Below, in pieces: positions 33,550 to 45,716 of a stretch of 64,000 nucleotides of DNA. The translations under genes and the position numbers were made by a program. Source of the stretch: Gliomastix tumulicola (taxonomy: Eukaryota > Ascomycota > Sordariomycetes > Hypocreales > Bionectriaceae); the NCBI GenBank assembly GCA_001599755.1, contig BCHX01000004.1:1736001-1800000 (forward strand), read 5' to 3'. The notes under the pieces are model-generated. The model made no database searches and had not been told where the DNA came from. It saw nothing but the letters and a program-made list of their open reading frames with translations. Every line of letters starts with the position of its first letter. Positions within the stretch are counted from its first letter, which is position 1.

Positions 33550-36500
33550 TCACCGCAATCTCGGGTCGAGGGACCTTGAAAGACGAGAGCTCTGGCTCTG
33601 GGACCTTCCAGAGAAGATGTTGTCCCTGAGCGGTGTAGCAGAGGCACCCGTAACTGACTGAGTGCCTGGCTGCCGTAGTGCTGGTCTGGCCAAACTTGGC
33701 ATTCTGAACCGTGAAGCACCAGATCGCCCGGACGAAGACATGACTGGCCTGGATTGCGCAGACTGGCTCTGTGAGTGCGTTGCTGGTGGCACACTGCGGC
33801 TCCCATCCAGACCGGGGCCGTCCGTCGATGTCCCCCAATCTCGGCGGTTTGGCTGTGAAGGCCTGAAGGGTGTTTTCTGGCCTGTCGATCCTGTACTGGA
33901 GCCGGTCACCCTCGACGTTGCGGGGCGAAGCTGGGCTCGAAATTCCTCCTCTACATACGTCGGAACAGGCGCTTTTGGTGTCGTCGATGGTCGCGGGACT
34001 GTCGCGATTCTCATAGTCTTCATTGGCCTTGGCGACGGTTCAAGCACGTCATCATCCCCGAGACGACTGGACGTGGGAGTATGTTCCTCATCTGCCTCCC
34101 GCACAGGTGGCATGGGCCGGTTTGTGAAAAGGCTTCCTATGGGTAACGCCTGGCCGGTCCATCTGGTGGGCGTCTCAAACATCCCCGTGGACTGACGGCG
34201 GCCGTCTATCCCTCCCCGGATCAAGGTTCTCTGACCGGGCAGACGGAAAGAACTCTTTGGGCCATCCGATGCCGCGAACTTGTCTCGACGTTGCGACGAC
34301 GCCGTAACAGCAAGGGCCTTCCCCTTATCGCTGTGCAGCCTCCAGATTTGGACAACTCTATTCCGCTTCTCTCGCTGATGTTTTTGGACCACCATAGACG
34401 CAGTGTGCGCGAGCCCACCATGCTGTAACGACGAAATAGACCACAACTTCTGGAACTGGATTCGCTTCCCCGTCGTGATCATATCTAGAGCTTGGACGCT
34501 CATGTCTTCCTGCTCTTGAGACCAGGCGCCCCATGCATCCAACGTAGGAAGGGTATGGTAAAGCTGTGCTTCGTAAAGCCTTCGCTCGTCGCGCGCACTT
34601 TCATCAAGCCATATCGCAAGCGCGTTGGCTCGGCTCGTCGATTCTCGAGCTTTGCAAATTTGCCTAGCTTGCTCAGTTTGGTCGAGGCTCAGGGAGGCAG
34701 CATGTCTCCATTTGTCCAAAGTTGCAAAAAACCTCCTGCGTTTTCTTGCAGCAGAGACCTGCTCGTATCTCATGGCAAGATGACGCTTCACTGCTTCCCG
34801 TCTTCGAGCCTGTCTCTGCTCCACTGTCTTCTTAAAGACGGCGAAGGTGCGAGTGCCGCGGATGTACAAGCAAGCACGGCTACTCAGGCGCTCTAGCTGC
34901 TCGTGTTGTGTTTCCGTGTCCGCCCAGACGTCGGTGTATTTGACCTTGAGCCTGACCTCGGATATTCGAGCTGCCCAGGACTGAGTCCTGCGATCCTCTT
35001 GGGCGGATTTCCCCCATATCTCGAACGCTTTGCGCACCGAAACGTATTCATTCCTCCAGATGAAGGCCTGTCGCCTCGCTTGGAGGTTCCACTGCTCGAA
35101 ATAATGCCGGGCCTTGTCTAACAGGATCTCTCGATGATAAGCACTGGCTCGCCGCTGGAGCTCGGCTTGATCCCACCATTGGGCTAGGTAGGTTCTAGAA
35201 ACTCGGTGTTCGCCGATTGTCTTGGCGGCATTGTCCCGCGTGACCCCAGTATCGGCTTGATGAGCCCAACTGGCAACCACTTTGTTCTCTGTGAGAAGTT
35301 TGTGCTGTTTCGCGGCATGCTCTTCGGCTCCCCGATGTTCGTGTGCTTTGGTCAGCCACCCGGTCGCTGCTCTTATCCTGGACCGCTGTGCTAGTTTTAG
35401 CCGGACCTCGCTTTCGGCTTTGTGACGTGCCCATTTGTCGAGTGCACCGACGACGGTCTTGATGCAGCGACTTTGGGAGGCGGCGAGCGCTGCTAGCCGT
35501 AACTGTTCCTCATGTTCCGCGACCGCGCGTCTGAGTTTCTGAACGGCGGTAGTAGCTCTCAAGCGCTGGGCCTCGTCGTCCACAGAGCTAGGACCCTGAG
35601 ACCACCCCCGGAAGCATTTGAACCGGATCATGTGCCTCCTCGCAACAGCTTCACGCTCCAGTCGCCGAGCTGTTTTGTCTGCCCAGTGATTGAAAGCCTT
35701 GCTTGCAACGAAGATCTCGCGAGCGCGACAGGCACGCCTTAGAAGACGTTCGCTTTCACGTTCGCTCTCAGTAGGCCGTAAACCAGCCTGGTCCTGTTGT
35801 TGATGTGGTGTCACCGGCATGACCTGTTGAACTGGCCTGTGTGTTGGGCTCTGACCTCGGGATTGCTGTACATCGAGCTCTGAACGAATTGAAGCCGCCT
35901 GTTTGGGTGACTCAGAGACCCTAACTGTGTCATCCCCTGGCATCCGATGGTTGGCTGATTCATTTTCAATAATTCTGGGCAGATGAGCCTTGCCCTCCTT
36001 AGGATAGCCTGCAACTGGCTGTCGAACGTCTCTGATCGAGGGAGGACCAGAAACTTGCGACGGGAGGGTACTTTGAGAGAGCGGAGATTCTGGCCGACTT
36101 CTCGGCAAGAGACCCAACCGGTCTAAGATTGGGAGTATTGAAGGTCGAGGTGCAACTGGGGACGCGTCCTTGTCCTCTACTCCTTGAAGCGCGTAGTCGT
36201 GAGGGAGAGGTGTAGACCCTGCTGGAAGTCGGTCCGTTGTCTGCTCGATATCGTGTTCAATGACATCGCTCAGGTCAGGTGGTGCAGGCCGTTCCCGAGA
36301 AGGGCCTGCCTTAGTGACGCTTGGGAGCAAACGATGTCCATTTGGTCGATTCTCAGCGCTAGCATTAGCCCATCGGTTCAACGCTGATAGCAAGGCTGTT
36401 TTCCTTGGTGGTGGAGGTGTTCCTTCTTCTATATCCTGACCATTCTTCGGAGAGTAATCCAGACTATGCGCACTGGGAGACTTGGGACCACTGCCTTCAC

Positions 36501-37051
36501 GGGTGACAGGCCTCTGGCTTTCGTAGAAGGGCTGATCAGGAGGCTGGTCGGGAGCTATGTGCGAATGTGCCGAGACCACTGAAGCTGTGTCGCCTTCCCC
36601 AAACTCGATCACGATGCCCATGCGCTCGAGAATAGCGTGGAATTTGCCCAGTAGCGAAAGATCACCGCGCTCTCCGCCCACTCGAAAGATGAAGGTTGAA
36701 AGGTGGTGGTCCGAGTCGGGGTCGATGCCATGTTCAGGGAGTATTCGGTCGTATGCTTTGAAAAGAGCTTGTACAGGTAGAGGTTTCGGTTCCTTTGCTC
36801 GATCGATAGCACCCTGCGCCTCGGTAATGATCTCGTGGAGAATTTCAATCTCATCGTTCGCATAGTAGGGTTCCGAGCTCTGAGCTGCTGGGCTTGCGAC
36901 CGTGGACCGGCCGTCGTCGGTGGGATCGCCATCATCCGAGAGAGACGGATGGCGTCGCGTATTTGAGGGAAAGGGTGTATATGCCACTAGGTACGGTTAG
37001 ATAGTCTGAAGCTGGTGATCATTTCGAGTAGAACGAACTTGAGGCGATCAT
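33550..37051 (-). CDS. sfi1: Sfi1-type centrin-binding spindle pole body protein
   Basis: Sfi1 forms the half-bridge of the spindle pole body, a long helix that binds one centrin (Cdc31) per repeat and directs SPB duplication. The body of the gene runs 36986-33550 without a stop but lacks an ATG. A 13-nt first exon (37051-37039), a 52-nt intron with a CTAAC branch and an AG acceptor supply MIAS and put the frame right, giving 1,149 residues. Residues about 50-145 form the conserved N-terminal region (DEIEILHEIITEAQ). From about 400 to 900 there are some 15 Sfi1 repeats, each with a central Trp in an xxW pattern: FNHWADK, FRGWSQG, LDKWARH, LAQWWDQ, FEIWGKS, LDKWRHA, LAIWLDE, VQIWRLH. The C-terminus is low-complexity and Ser/Arg/Pro-rich, as expected for the phosphorylated tail. 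Confidence 0.9.
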
Positions 37052-37684
37052 CGGTTTCTGTTATTGATCCATAGTCAAGTAACGGAGGAATTGGCAACTT
37101 CGCGACCATCAAATGTGGTCGAGAAGAAGTATTCCGCTCCTGGTAGCTCTTTCATTCAGTACCAATAAGCATTCCTTTTGATGAGGCGGGCATCTAATTG
37201 TGACGAGAAACTGAGGGTGAGATGCGCGTGATGTTAGGGCAGGCGGCGGAAACAAGTGTATGGCTGCAAATGCGACAAGGCGGTGATGCGTCCTTGAGAC
37301 CGAGACGGCGGGCGTCTAAAAACCATGTCGACTGGATGCGATCCAGCAACACGGACACGAACATCGGCGCGTCAAGGTGGCACGCAGCTTATAGTGTGGA
37401 TACTGGGCACGGTACAGGGGGTCTTATCTCAGAGACCTGAGTTCCAGCGTGGTCAAAAGCCGGAATATAAGTACCCCAACATAGAGTTTAGGTTCCACTC
37501 GCACTAGTGTCTCTTGGGCGAGCTATGAATGCTCCTTTGTTCCCTCATTCGAGCCTTTCTTTGTCCAGCCCCTCCAAAATTACAGCATCCAAGGTCTTCC
37601 CCGTCCCTTTCACGTCGAGGACTGAGCTTTCTTTCACCCCGGCATGCACGACTTTGTCCCTTAGTCTGTGTCGCCGGATACACC
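37052..37684. promoter_or_regulatory. Divergent promoter region sfi1 / NDUFAF8-like
   Basis: About 630 bp between two divergent starts. No clear motif beyond general AT/GC alternation is seen, and no gene. Confidence 0.45.
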
Positions 37685-37997
37685 ATGACGCGAACCAACA
37701 CCAGGCCAATCCGAAAATTTGCAGAGGCAACTGCGAAGTGCTCTGCTGAGGTGAGAAAACTCCAAGCTCGCTGGTTTGGAATCACTTTAACCTATTGCTC
37801 CTACTGACAGAGTTGTATTCATAGGCTGCAGAGTACGGGAAGTGCATTGTTGCAGACTACAATGCGATTCACAAGGACATGTGCGCTAAGGAGTTTCTGA
37901 GGCTCAAGAATTGCTACATAGTATGTCTGAAAATCTTCACTTCAACGTGAGGCCTCTTATCTAACAAAATGAACAGCTAGCTTCAAAGAAACAATAG
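37685..37997 (+). CDS. NDUFAF8: Twin CX9C protein, NDUFAF8-like complex I assembly factor
   Basis: A 60-residue protein assembled from three small exons: 37685-37750, 37825-37920, 37977-37997. It contains two exact CX9C motifs: Cys-SAEAAEYGK-Cys and Cys-AKEFLRLKN-Cys. This is the coiled-coil-helix fold of intermembrane-space proteins oxidised by Mia40. The spacing and residues (AEAAEYGKC, then MCAKEFLRLKNC) resemble human NDUFAF8, which works with NDUFAF5 in the assembly of mitochondrial complex I. All introns have GT/AG ends, and exon lengths of 66, 96 and 21 nt are each whole codons. The basic N-terminus (TRTNTRPIRKF) precedes the first Cys. It converges on ils1, with 85 bp between stops. 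Function is inferred from similarity of a very short sequence. Confidence 0.85.
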
Positions 37998-38082
37998 ATC
38001 TGTTTCTCTATCTCTCAACACAGTGTCTCAATTTCTAGTCTATCTCGCTTGTTCCGCCCCATCATGTGCCAATCTAGGCCCC

Positions 38083-41000
38083 TTAGAGCTTAAGGAGACG
38101 GAGCAGGAATGTCGCTTGTTGTACTTCCTGGCCCTCTTCCATGATCAGTCCGTCTTTCGACGAGTTGTCGTCGATCTTGTCAAGAGGACGCCGCAGCGAC
38201 TTCTCAAAAGTAGTGGACTGCGACTCAAAGGCCGTCTCCAACCCTACGTTATCGGGGTCCGAGTAGACGCGGTACTCCATCCTGATGTCATCTGTGGGCT
38301 GAAGGCCAGCCTTCTTCCTCAGCTTCTGGACTCTGTTGATGATCTCCCTGGCAAGGCCCTCCTGAGCCAGCTCGGGGTGAATCTCCATGTCCAAGATGGT
38401 GAGAACATCACGATCCGTGTTGGTCTCGAGGTTCTTGGACGACTCATCCTCGGTGACGCCGCGGTGTACGACGAGGTCCTCCTCGCCTAGTTTGATGCCA
38501 TCCACAACGATGAACTTCTCTTTGACGTACTCCTTGACTTGATCGCTCGTGACATCGGGCAGTGCCTTCTTCACCCTAGCCATGTCCTTCTTGAGCTTCT
38601 TGCCAAGCACTGGCCAGTCTGCAGTCACGCTGTAGACGACATTGTACTTGGCCTCGTCAGCGGTGAGAACAAGATCTCGGACGTTGAGTTCCTCCAAAAT
38701 GTACTTCTCGAGGGACTTGATGTCGTCTAGGTATTGCTGGTCGCGATGGATAACAACCAATGTCTTTAGCGGTTGTTTCAATCCAACAGTGCGTCGCTCA
38801 CGGGACACACGTCCGAGATCGATAACCTTCTGCATCCTTGCCACCCTGCGCTCAACCTGAGGGTCAAACAGCTCTTTCCGTACCTCGGGGAAAGCTAGGA
38901 AGTGGACACTCCTGGCGTCCTCGGCCTGAAGATTCTTGGGGATAAAGGGAAGCAGTCTTTGATAGATGTTGTCGGTGAGGAACGGGGTGAATGGGGCAAG
39001 GCCACGGCAAAGAGTGAAGAGGACCTCGAATAAGGCATTCAAGGCATGCTGGGTATCCTCAAGTCCGTTCTCGCCCTTGAGTCGCTTGCGGTTGAAGCGG
39101 ATGTACCAGTTTGTGGTATTGTCAATCAACTCAAGCAATCTCGGCACCACGGTGTATAGTCGATAGTCTAAAAAGTTGTCAGCAGTGCTCGTATGGCAGG
39201 AAAGGGGCGACAGCGAGGCTTACACTCCATCTCCTTATTAACAAATTCGAGAAGGCTCTGGCAACTGGCCAGGATCCACTTGTCCATGACGTTCGTGTTG
39301 GTCGATTCCATCTCGGGATCCCACTGGTAATCGACGTTTTCCATCTTCTTAAGCAGGGCGACCTGGCCCTCGAAGAACTTGAAGCTGTTCCAAAGGGGAA
39401 GAAGGACCTTCTGAACAACCTCCTTCACGCCGGATTCCTTGAAGCGCAGCGGCTCTGCGCGCACGACAGGGGAGTTGATGAGATAGAGACGGAGAGCGTC
39501 CGAGCCGAATTTGCTCATCACCACGCCGGGGTCAGGATAGTTCTTGAGCCGCTTGGACATCTTCTTGCCATCTTCGGCCAAGACAATACCATTGACAACA
39601 CAGTTCTTAAACGGTGACACGCCGAATAGTTGTGTACCAAGGACAACCAGTGTGTAGAACCACCCTCGCGTCTGATCCAAGCCTTCAGCGATGAAATCAC
39701 CAGGGAAGCTGCTCTTAAACTTGTCGACATTCTCGAAGGGATAGTGTTGGCTGGCAAAAGGCATGCTTCCGGACTCGAACCAACAATCAAACACATCGTC
39801 AATGCGCTTCAATGTACCTTTGCCTTGCTTACTGGGGATGGTGAGGTGGTCAATCTTGTCGCGGTGGATATCGCTGAGCTCTCCTTCGTAGCCGGTGAGC
39901 CCCCGAAGCTCTTCGATGCTGCCGACACAAACCCGCTCCTCCAAGTCATCGCTGACCCATAGCGGGATAGGAGTTCCCCAGTATCGCTTTCTGCCCACGT
40001 TCCAGTCGCGCGCGTTGGCGATCCAACTGGCGAAGCGCTTCTCCTTGACCATGCTCGGCACCCAGTGCGTTCCCTCGATATTCTTCAACATGTTGGGAAT
40101 ATGCTCGGGGATGCGGATGAGCCAAGAGGGGACAGCACGGTAGATCAGAGGGGTGTCGGAACGGGGGCACATGGGGTATGAGTGCTTCAGCTGCGAGTCA
40201 ACAACTAGCCGCCCAGTCCCCTTCAGGTGTTTGATGATGTGCTTGTCGGCTTCCTTGACATGCATGCCTTCGAAGTGGTGCACACGGGCCAAGAAGTGCC
40301 CAGTGTCGTTGACTGGGTCAGGAGGGGGGCGCTGCTCAGTGATAATTCCTGCAGCAACTGCCACGTTGTAATCATCCTCACCAAAGGCAGGGGCCTGATG
40401 AACGATACCGGTACCACTGTCGGCGGTAACGTACGTGGCGCTCAGAACCTTGAACGCAACGTCCTTGAATTCTTCATAGAAGTAGTCGAAAAGGGGCTGA
40501 TATTTCCACCCCACCATGTCCTTCCCTGGAATCTTTCCAAGGACAGTGTACTTGGCCTTCTTCGGGTCCTTGTAGAGCGTTGATAGCAGCTGTTCCAGCA
40601 GGATGTAGGTGTTACCAGATTTCTCATCCTTGATCTTGATGTACTCGAAATCGGGATGCACTGCCAGTCCAAGATGAGAAGGCAGAGTCCACGGGGTGGT
40701 CGTCCAAGCCAACAGGCTGGTCTCGGGCTCGTCAACAAGAGGGAACGATACAACAACCGCGGGGTCTGTGACGTCTTGGTAGTTCTGATTGGCCTCGAAA
40801 TTGGACAGCGCTGTCGTGAGCACAGTAGAGTACGGCATGACTCTGTATCCCTGGTACACCTGGCCCTTGTCGAAGAGCTCCTTGAAGGCCCACCACTCAG
40901 ACTCCATGAACTTCGTGTCCATGGTCTTGTAATCGTTGTCAAAGTCGATCCATCTCCCCAATCGCTCGATGGTGTGACGCCACTCGCCGGCATATCTCAT

Positions 41001-41421
41001 GACAATGGCGCGGCACTCCTCGTTGTACTTGCCGATTCCCAGCTTCATCACGGCGTCCTTGCCAGAGATGCCAAGCTTCTTGTCGATCTCGTGCTCGATG
41101 GGGATGCCATGCGTGTCCCAGCCGAAGCGGCGTTCGACGTGGAAACCTTTCATTGACCAGTATCGAGGGACAATATCTTTGATAGTGGAGGCTAGCAGAT
41201 GCCCATAATGTGGCAATCCTGTCGCGAAGGGAGGGCCATCGTAGAATGTGTAGTGCGGTCGGCCTTCAGATAGTTCCACCTACAACTCCAATATTAGATC
41301 TCCATTGCTAAAGGACGAGGGGCTGACGACCGAGAAAACAACTGACCTGGCGGTGGAAGGCATTAATCTCCCGCCATCGTTGGAGAACGACTTCCTCCTC
41401 CTTCGGGAAGTCGATGGACAT
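38083..41421 (-). CDS. ils1: Isoleucyl-tRNA synthetase, cytoplasmic
   Basis: Class I synthetase that charges tRNA-Ile and edits misactivated valine. Three exons, 41421-41347, 41279-39224 and 39167-38083, give 1,071 residues, the usual eukaryotic cytosolic size. The start MSIDFPKEEEVVLQRW is typical. The ATP-binding HIGH motif is HYGH in PPFATGLPHYGHLL (about residue 50). The KMSKS loop is KKMSKRLKNYPDP (about residue 600). The editing domain has GTGIVHQAPAFGEDDY and WTTTPWTLPSHLGL. The anticodon-binding part begins near YTVVPRLLELIDNTTNWY, and the C-terminal extension ends QEVQQATFLLRLLKL. No targeting peptide is visible, so this is the cytosolic form. Confidence 0.97.
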
Positions 41422-42371
41422 GGTGTTCTGAGACTGAGCACCAGACGCGCTGTGCTGGCTAGATGGTTCCAAGGGCTAGAAATGAAAGACAGAGCTGTCA
41501 AATTCGATTATGATATGGACGCCAGAAAGTAAAACCCCAAGGCAGCCCGTGACCTGGCGTGACCTTGACGAGGTTTTGTAGGGATGGATGAGTCTCAGCA
41601 GTTCGTGATGACCAAGACTGTGACTCCCATCGAAATGTAAAGAGGCATGGAGGGGTAGAGGGGCAACGTGGATTTTTCACGACCCTTGAGCGACCCACGG
41701 ATGCGAGTCAAAGCGATGCCCCTCCGAAGTTGTGGGGTTAGACCTCCCGCCGCTTTTAGCAGTTCTCAAACACGCAGTGGCTGTGACGGTATGTTGTAGC
41801 ACCTAATAAGTGGCTTACTCTTAGGGCGGCGAGAGCTTGTCCGCGCCTTATCGCTGATAGAGATGAGTCAAGTCGAGTTCCTCCTGGATCAGCAAGCAGG
41901 TGAACATGTCAGAATGCAAGATACCAATATTCAGACAAAGCCCACGCTACCAGGGCATTACAACGACTAGTCAGGTCACAGAAGGCCCGGCTCCAAGATG
42001 CGCCGGGCTTCAGTTCATTTGGCGTGATAAGGTATCAGTTCGGGGATACTGCCCAATTTAATATGGGGCCAGTATGGTCTGGGCGTGCCTCAGCTTCCCG
42101 AGCAACCTCCCCTGGCCGAACAAAACAATGTCAACAAATAGTCCTCAAGAAACGAATGAAGAATATTAGAGAAGCATCTGTCACAGTCCGACGGTGTATA
42201 TGGGATCGATTGTGATCTCTGCATTGCTCATACCACTACTCGACGAAGAACATCCGCCCACCTTCTCGCTACCTTGCCCTGGCCATCATCCATAGTGGCA
42301 TGTGAAGCTACCCCGTCCTCCAACACCAAGAGCCCGCGCTCCTCAGGGCACGCACGCCTACACCGACCAAG
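41422..42371. promoter_or_regulatory. Divergent promoter region ils1 / hym1
   Basis: About 950 bp between two divergent starts. It contains a TGAGTCA core (41864-41870, separate entry) near the middle and otherwise no recognised element or gene. Confidence 0.5.
41863..41870. promoter_or_regulatory. Candidate CPC1/Gcn4 site ATGAGTCA
   Basis: ATGAGTCA matches the TGASTCA core bound by Gcn4/CPC1, the regulators of general amino-acid control. It lies about 440 bp upstream of ils1 and about 500 bp upstream of hym1. Some aminoacyl-tRNA synthetase genes are under this control, which makes ils1 the more likely target. A 7-bp core has a real chance of occurring at random. Confidence 0.4.
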
Positions 42372-43615
42372 ATGTCATTCTTGTTTGGCAGAGCCAAGTC
42401 AAGGACGGTGACCGACTTGCCCAAGCAGGCTCGCGAACACATCTCCAAGCTCGATGGGCCGAATGGTGCATCCAAGGTACCACCTCCCCACCATCGCGGA
42501 GAGCCCAGGTTTGCGACTGCTGGCTGACATGTCCCCTCTGTGGAAAGGCCGAAGAGCTTGCGCGTGTGCTCAGCCAAATGAAAGTCATTCTTCAGGGCAC
42601 ACAAGGTACGACTCGTCGCCATCGATTGCTCTCTGCCCCAGGTAACAGTCTACTGACGCTCCGGACAGAAGCCGACAGCTCCCCAGAGCAGATCTACCAG
42701 CTTGTGACCGGCCTTATTGACGAAGACCTCCTCCACCTTCTCGCCGTCAATCTATACCGCCTCCCCTTCGAAGCGCGCAAGGATACGCAGGTGATATTCT
42801 CCTACGTCTTCCGGTTTCGACCCGCAGCCGCAGCCCCCAAGAGCGACCCTCTCGCACTCTCCTACGTCGTATGCAACCGTCCGCAAGTGCTCGTCGAGCT
42901 TTGCAGGGCATACGATCACAAGGAGAGCGCCACACCGGCGGGCTCCGTGCTACGCGAGCTGCTCAAGAACGAGGCCGCGGCGGCCATTATCCTCTACGAT
43001 GACGGTGACGCCCCGGGATCCAGTTCCAAGGGGTTGAATGCTATCGACCGGGATAGACCGCAGAGTGGCAGAGGCGTTTTCTGGAGATTCTTCGACTGGG
43101 TCGACAAGAGCTCGTTTGAGGTTGCAGCCGACGCATTTACTACATTCCGCGAGTTGTTGACGAGGCACAAGGAGCTCGTCCCAAGATACCTCACGGTAAA
43201 CTTCGATCTCTTCTTTGAGAAGTACAACAATGTCCTTGTCCAGTCCAACAGCTACGTCACCAAGCGCCAGTCCATCAAGTTACTCGGCGAGATCCTCCTC
43301 GATCGGTCCAACTACAGCGTCATGACTGCCTATGTTGACAGGGGTGAGCACCTCAAAATCTGCATGAACCTGCTTCGCGACGACAGGAAGATGGTCCAGT
43401 ACGAAGGGTTTCACGTCTTCAAGGTCTTCGTGGCCAATCCCCACAAGTCCATTGCCGTTCAGAAGATCCTTCTAATGAACCGCGAGAAGCTTCTCACCTT
43501 CCTGTCGCATTTCCTAGAGGACCGAACCGACGACGAGCAGTTCATCGACGAGCGCGAGTTCTTGATCAAGCAAATCAAGAATATGCCACCAACGCCGGTT
43601 CCGCCACAGAGGTAG
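42372..43615 (+). CDS. hym1: Hym1/MO25-like scaffold protein
   Basis: MO25 proteins are helical-repeat scaffolds that activate STE20/GCK-family kinases. Fungal Hym1 works in the RAM/MOR network for polarised growth, cell separation and hyphal branching. Three exons, 42372-42476, 42548-42605 and 42669-43615, give 369 residues. The N-terminus is MSFLFGRAKSRTVTDLP. Intron 1 joins GASK to AEELARVLSQMKVIL, and intron 2 joins LQGT-Q to EADSSPEQIYQLV. Family landmarks are YDHKESATPAGSVLRELLK, GRGVFWRFFDWVDKSSFEV, YVTKRQSIKLLGEILLDRSN and YEGFHVFKVFVANPHKS. An apparent earlier in-frame start is rejected because the family begins at the MSFLFGR motif. Confidence 0.96.
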
Positions 43616-44012
43616 TGGCTTCCCGGCTACGAGAGCGTTGGGGGGTGTTGATGGGCATATCTACTGGTCATTATGAGCATGTTTCATACTCTGGTTGCGG
43701 CGATCGGCGTTGATTGTTTTGACTGCTACGGAAAACCGACGAGCGTCATGCGCGACTATTTCTCGGCTTGCAAATAGAATTGGACTTGAGGTCTCCTGTC
43801 GTCTCTGTTCGGTCTGTCAAATACGAGAATTCATAGGGTTTTTAACCAAATTGGCCCTTGTTTAGGGGGTAGGTATATCATACAAAATACAAGTCCAGGC
43901 CAAGTTCCGCACCAACGCCATCCCAATGCACCCCCTACCAGCAGTAGAAACGTTGCTGACTAGTCTGCAAACCACTAGTCCTGTCGTACATGATTGTGAT
44001 CTGTCAGGAAAC
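43616..44012. other. Convergent spacer hym1 / ssr3
   Basis: About 400 bp holding the 3' untranslated regions of two convergent genes. No other feature is seen. Confidence 0.5.
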
Positions 44013-45716
44013 TCAACGTTGCTTCGAAAGCAGGACATTAACGCTTTCTCTGGCATTGTCGGTCGCCCAGACACTATTCCCTCCGCCTCGGCGCCATTCT
44101 GGAGAGTTGATCGCCTCATTGGTCATCCTAACCGAGTCGCCCACGACGACGTCAAGGTCCCGCTTCTGGGAGCTGAGCCAGTTCCTCACGAAGTTGGTCG
44201 GATCCTCGCTCAACGACGTGAAGAATGTGTGCTTGGCCTTGGAAACACCAACAGCCTGCACTACTCTGGCTAGCTGGTCATCCAGCAAGGTCACGTCCTT
44301 CAGCATGCTCGCGTACTGAGGGTTGTTAAGCAGCGGCTGTAGAGAGTTTTGCAGAGGGTCATCAACCAAGACTTGGATGTCGTAAACCGTAGGCTGGGGG
44401 TTCTTGTGGAATTCCTCGTCAACACGGATGGTGTATTGAAGGCTGATTGGATCCACCGGGCTGAGATGCTGCGCGACATATTCATTCAACAAGGGCACAT
44501 GGCCAATCTCACCTTGCCGGACAACCTGGGGCATCATGTTAGTAACGTGAAGACAGAGGACAGCATCGAGAGCAAAGCTTACCTTTCTCAAAAGATCGTC
44601 ACACCTAAAGTTCCGCTTTTCCTCGTCCTCCTGAAGCCCCGATAGACGGATGTACTCCCACAGACCCATCACGGCTTCGTGCTGTGTGGCCTCCTTCATG
44701 TCCACAACGTCGGCTAGCTCAGGGCTGAGCTTGTACCGCTCCGGCAGCTCATGCCGCAGCAACTTGATCGTGATGTTCGTATTTTCGTCGCCAGTACGCT
44801 TAAATGTGAGCTCGTCGAAGTCTGCCGCTGCCGAAGGACCGTGTCCCTTGCCGCCAGCGTCTCCCCTTTTCCACTCGACATTCATCTCCGCGCCATTTCG
44901 AAAGCGTGAAGAATCAAACTCCACAGTCAAAGACTTGAGGTAATGCGAGAAGCGGTATTTCGGGGTTGCGCCCGGTGTCGGCCTCGCGATCTCGCCCTCC
45001 TTAGGAGCATCGGTTCCAGCCATGGTCTCATCCGTATCGGCTCCCTCCGCAGATTTCTTCCCCTGATCACCGTCCACGGCATCATCGTCAAGGAGGCGGC
45101 CTTGAATCTTGACTCGAAATGACGCGTCCATGTTGGGCGTGAAGTCGAAGGCGTCCACGTTGAGGCCGTTGCCCTGCCAGACCTGGTCCTCCACAGTATT
45201 GCTAATCCAAATGCGCAAAGTCTTGTAGACCTAGAAACGACATAATGAGCAAAGCTTACCAGGGGCGGGGACCCTTCTGCCAGATTGACGAACCTTTGAG
45301 CTGCGATTGACGCTGTCGACGATGTCCAATCTCTTCCGGGTCATTGTCGCATCAAGTTTGCGCTCGACCTCTCGCAGCGCTTTGTACCTGTGTACAACCT
45401 CCGCATCGATTACGCTATCTTCAACGCCGTCCGGCAGGTTCTTGTCCGTAGGTTTTCGGCTTCGACGTTTCGCGAGCTCCATGGCCTGGGCTTGGGCTTG
45501 CTGCTGTTGGGCGATCTGCGCCTGCGTGAGCGGTACCTGGGGATGCGGGCCCGCGGACATCATTGGACCTGATCTCAGTTAGTCGTCAGCAGTTCAAAGG
45601 CTTTGGCGATCAATTTAAGGTCAAAACGCACCAATGCCTCCTCGGCGCTGGCCTTGCGCATGTGGTGACCGCTGCGGCACCTGAGGCTGCGCATACGCGC
45701 GATACTGGCCCTGCAT
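44013..45716 (-). CDS. ssr3: SWIB-domain subunit of SWI/SNF and RSC (Ssr3/SMARCD type)
   Basis: A core structural subunit of SWI/SNF-class chromatin remodellers (Snf12, Rsc6, S. pombe Ssr3, human BAF60). Four exons: 45716-45632, 45568-45294, 45230-44583, 44525-44013, giving 506 residues. A Gln/Pro-rich N-terminus (MQGQYRAYAQPQVPQ) is followed by a basic RRSRKPTDKNLPDGVED segment, typical of the family. Then come KTLRIWISNTVEDQVWQ and the SWIB domain near residues 290-370 (AVMGLWEYIRLSGLQ, RCDDLLRK, GHVPLLNEYVAQHLSPVDP). The last intron (44526-44582, 57 nt) is a multiple of three and stop-free, so the retained form would add 19 residues in the SWIB domain. The C-terminus is helical and ends in NARESVNVLLSKQR. 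Confidence 0.93.
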
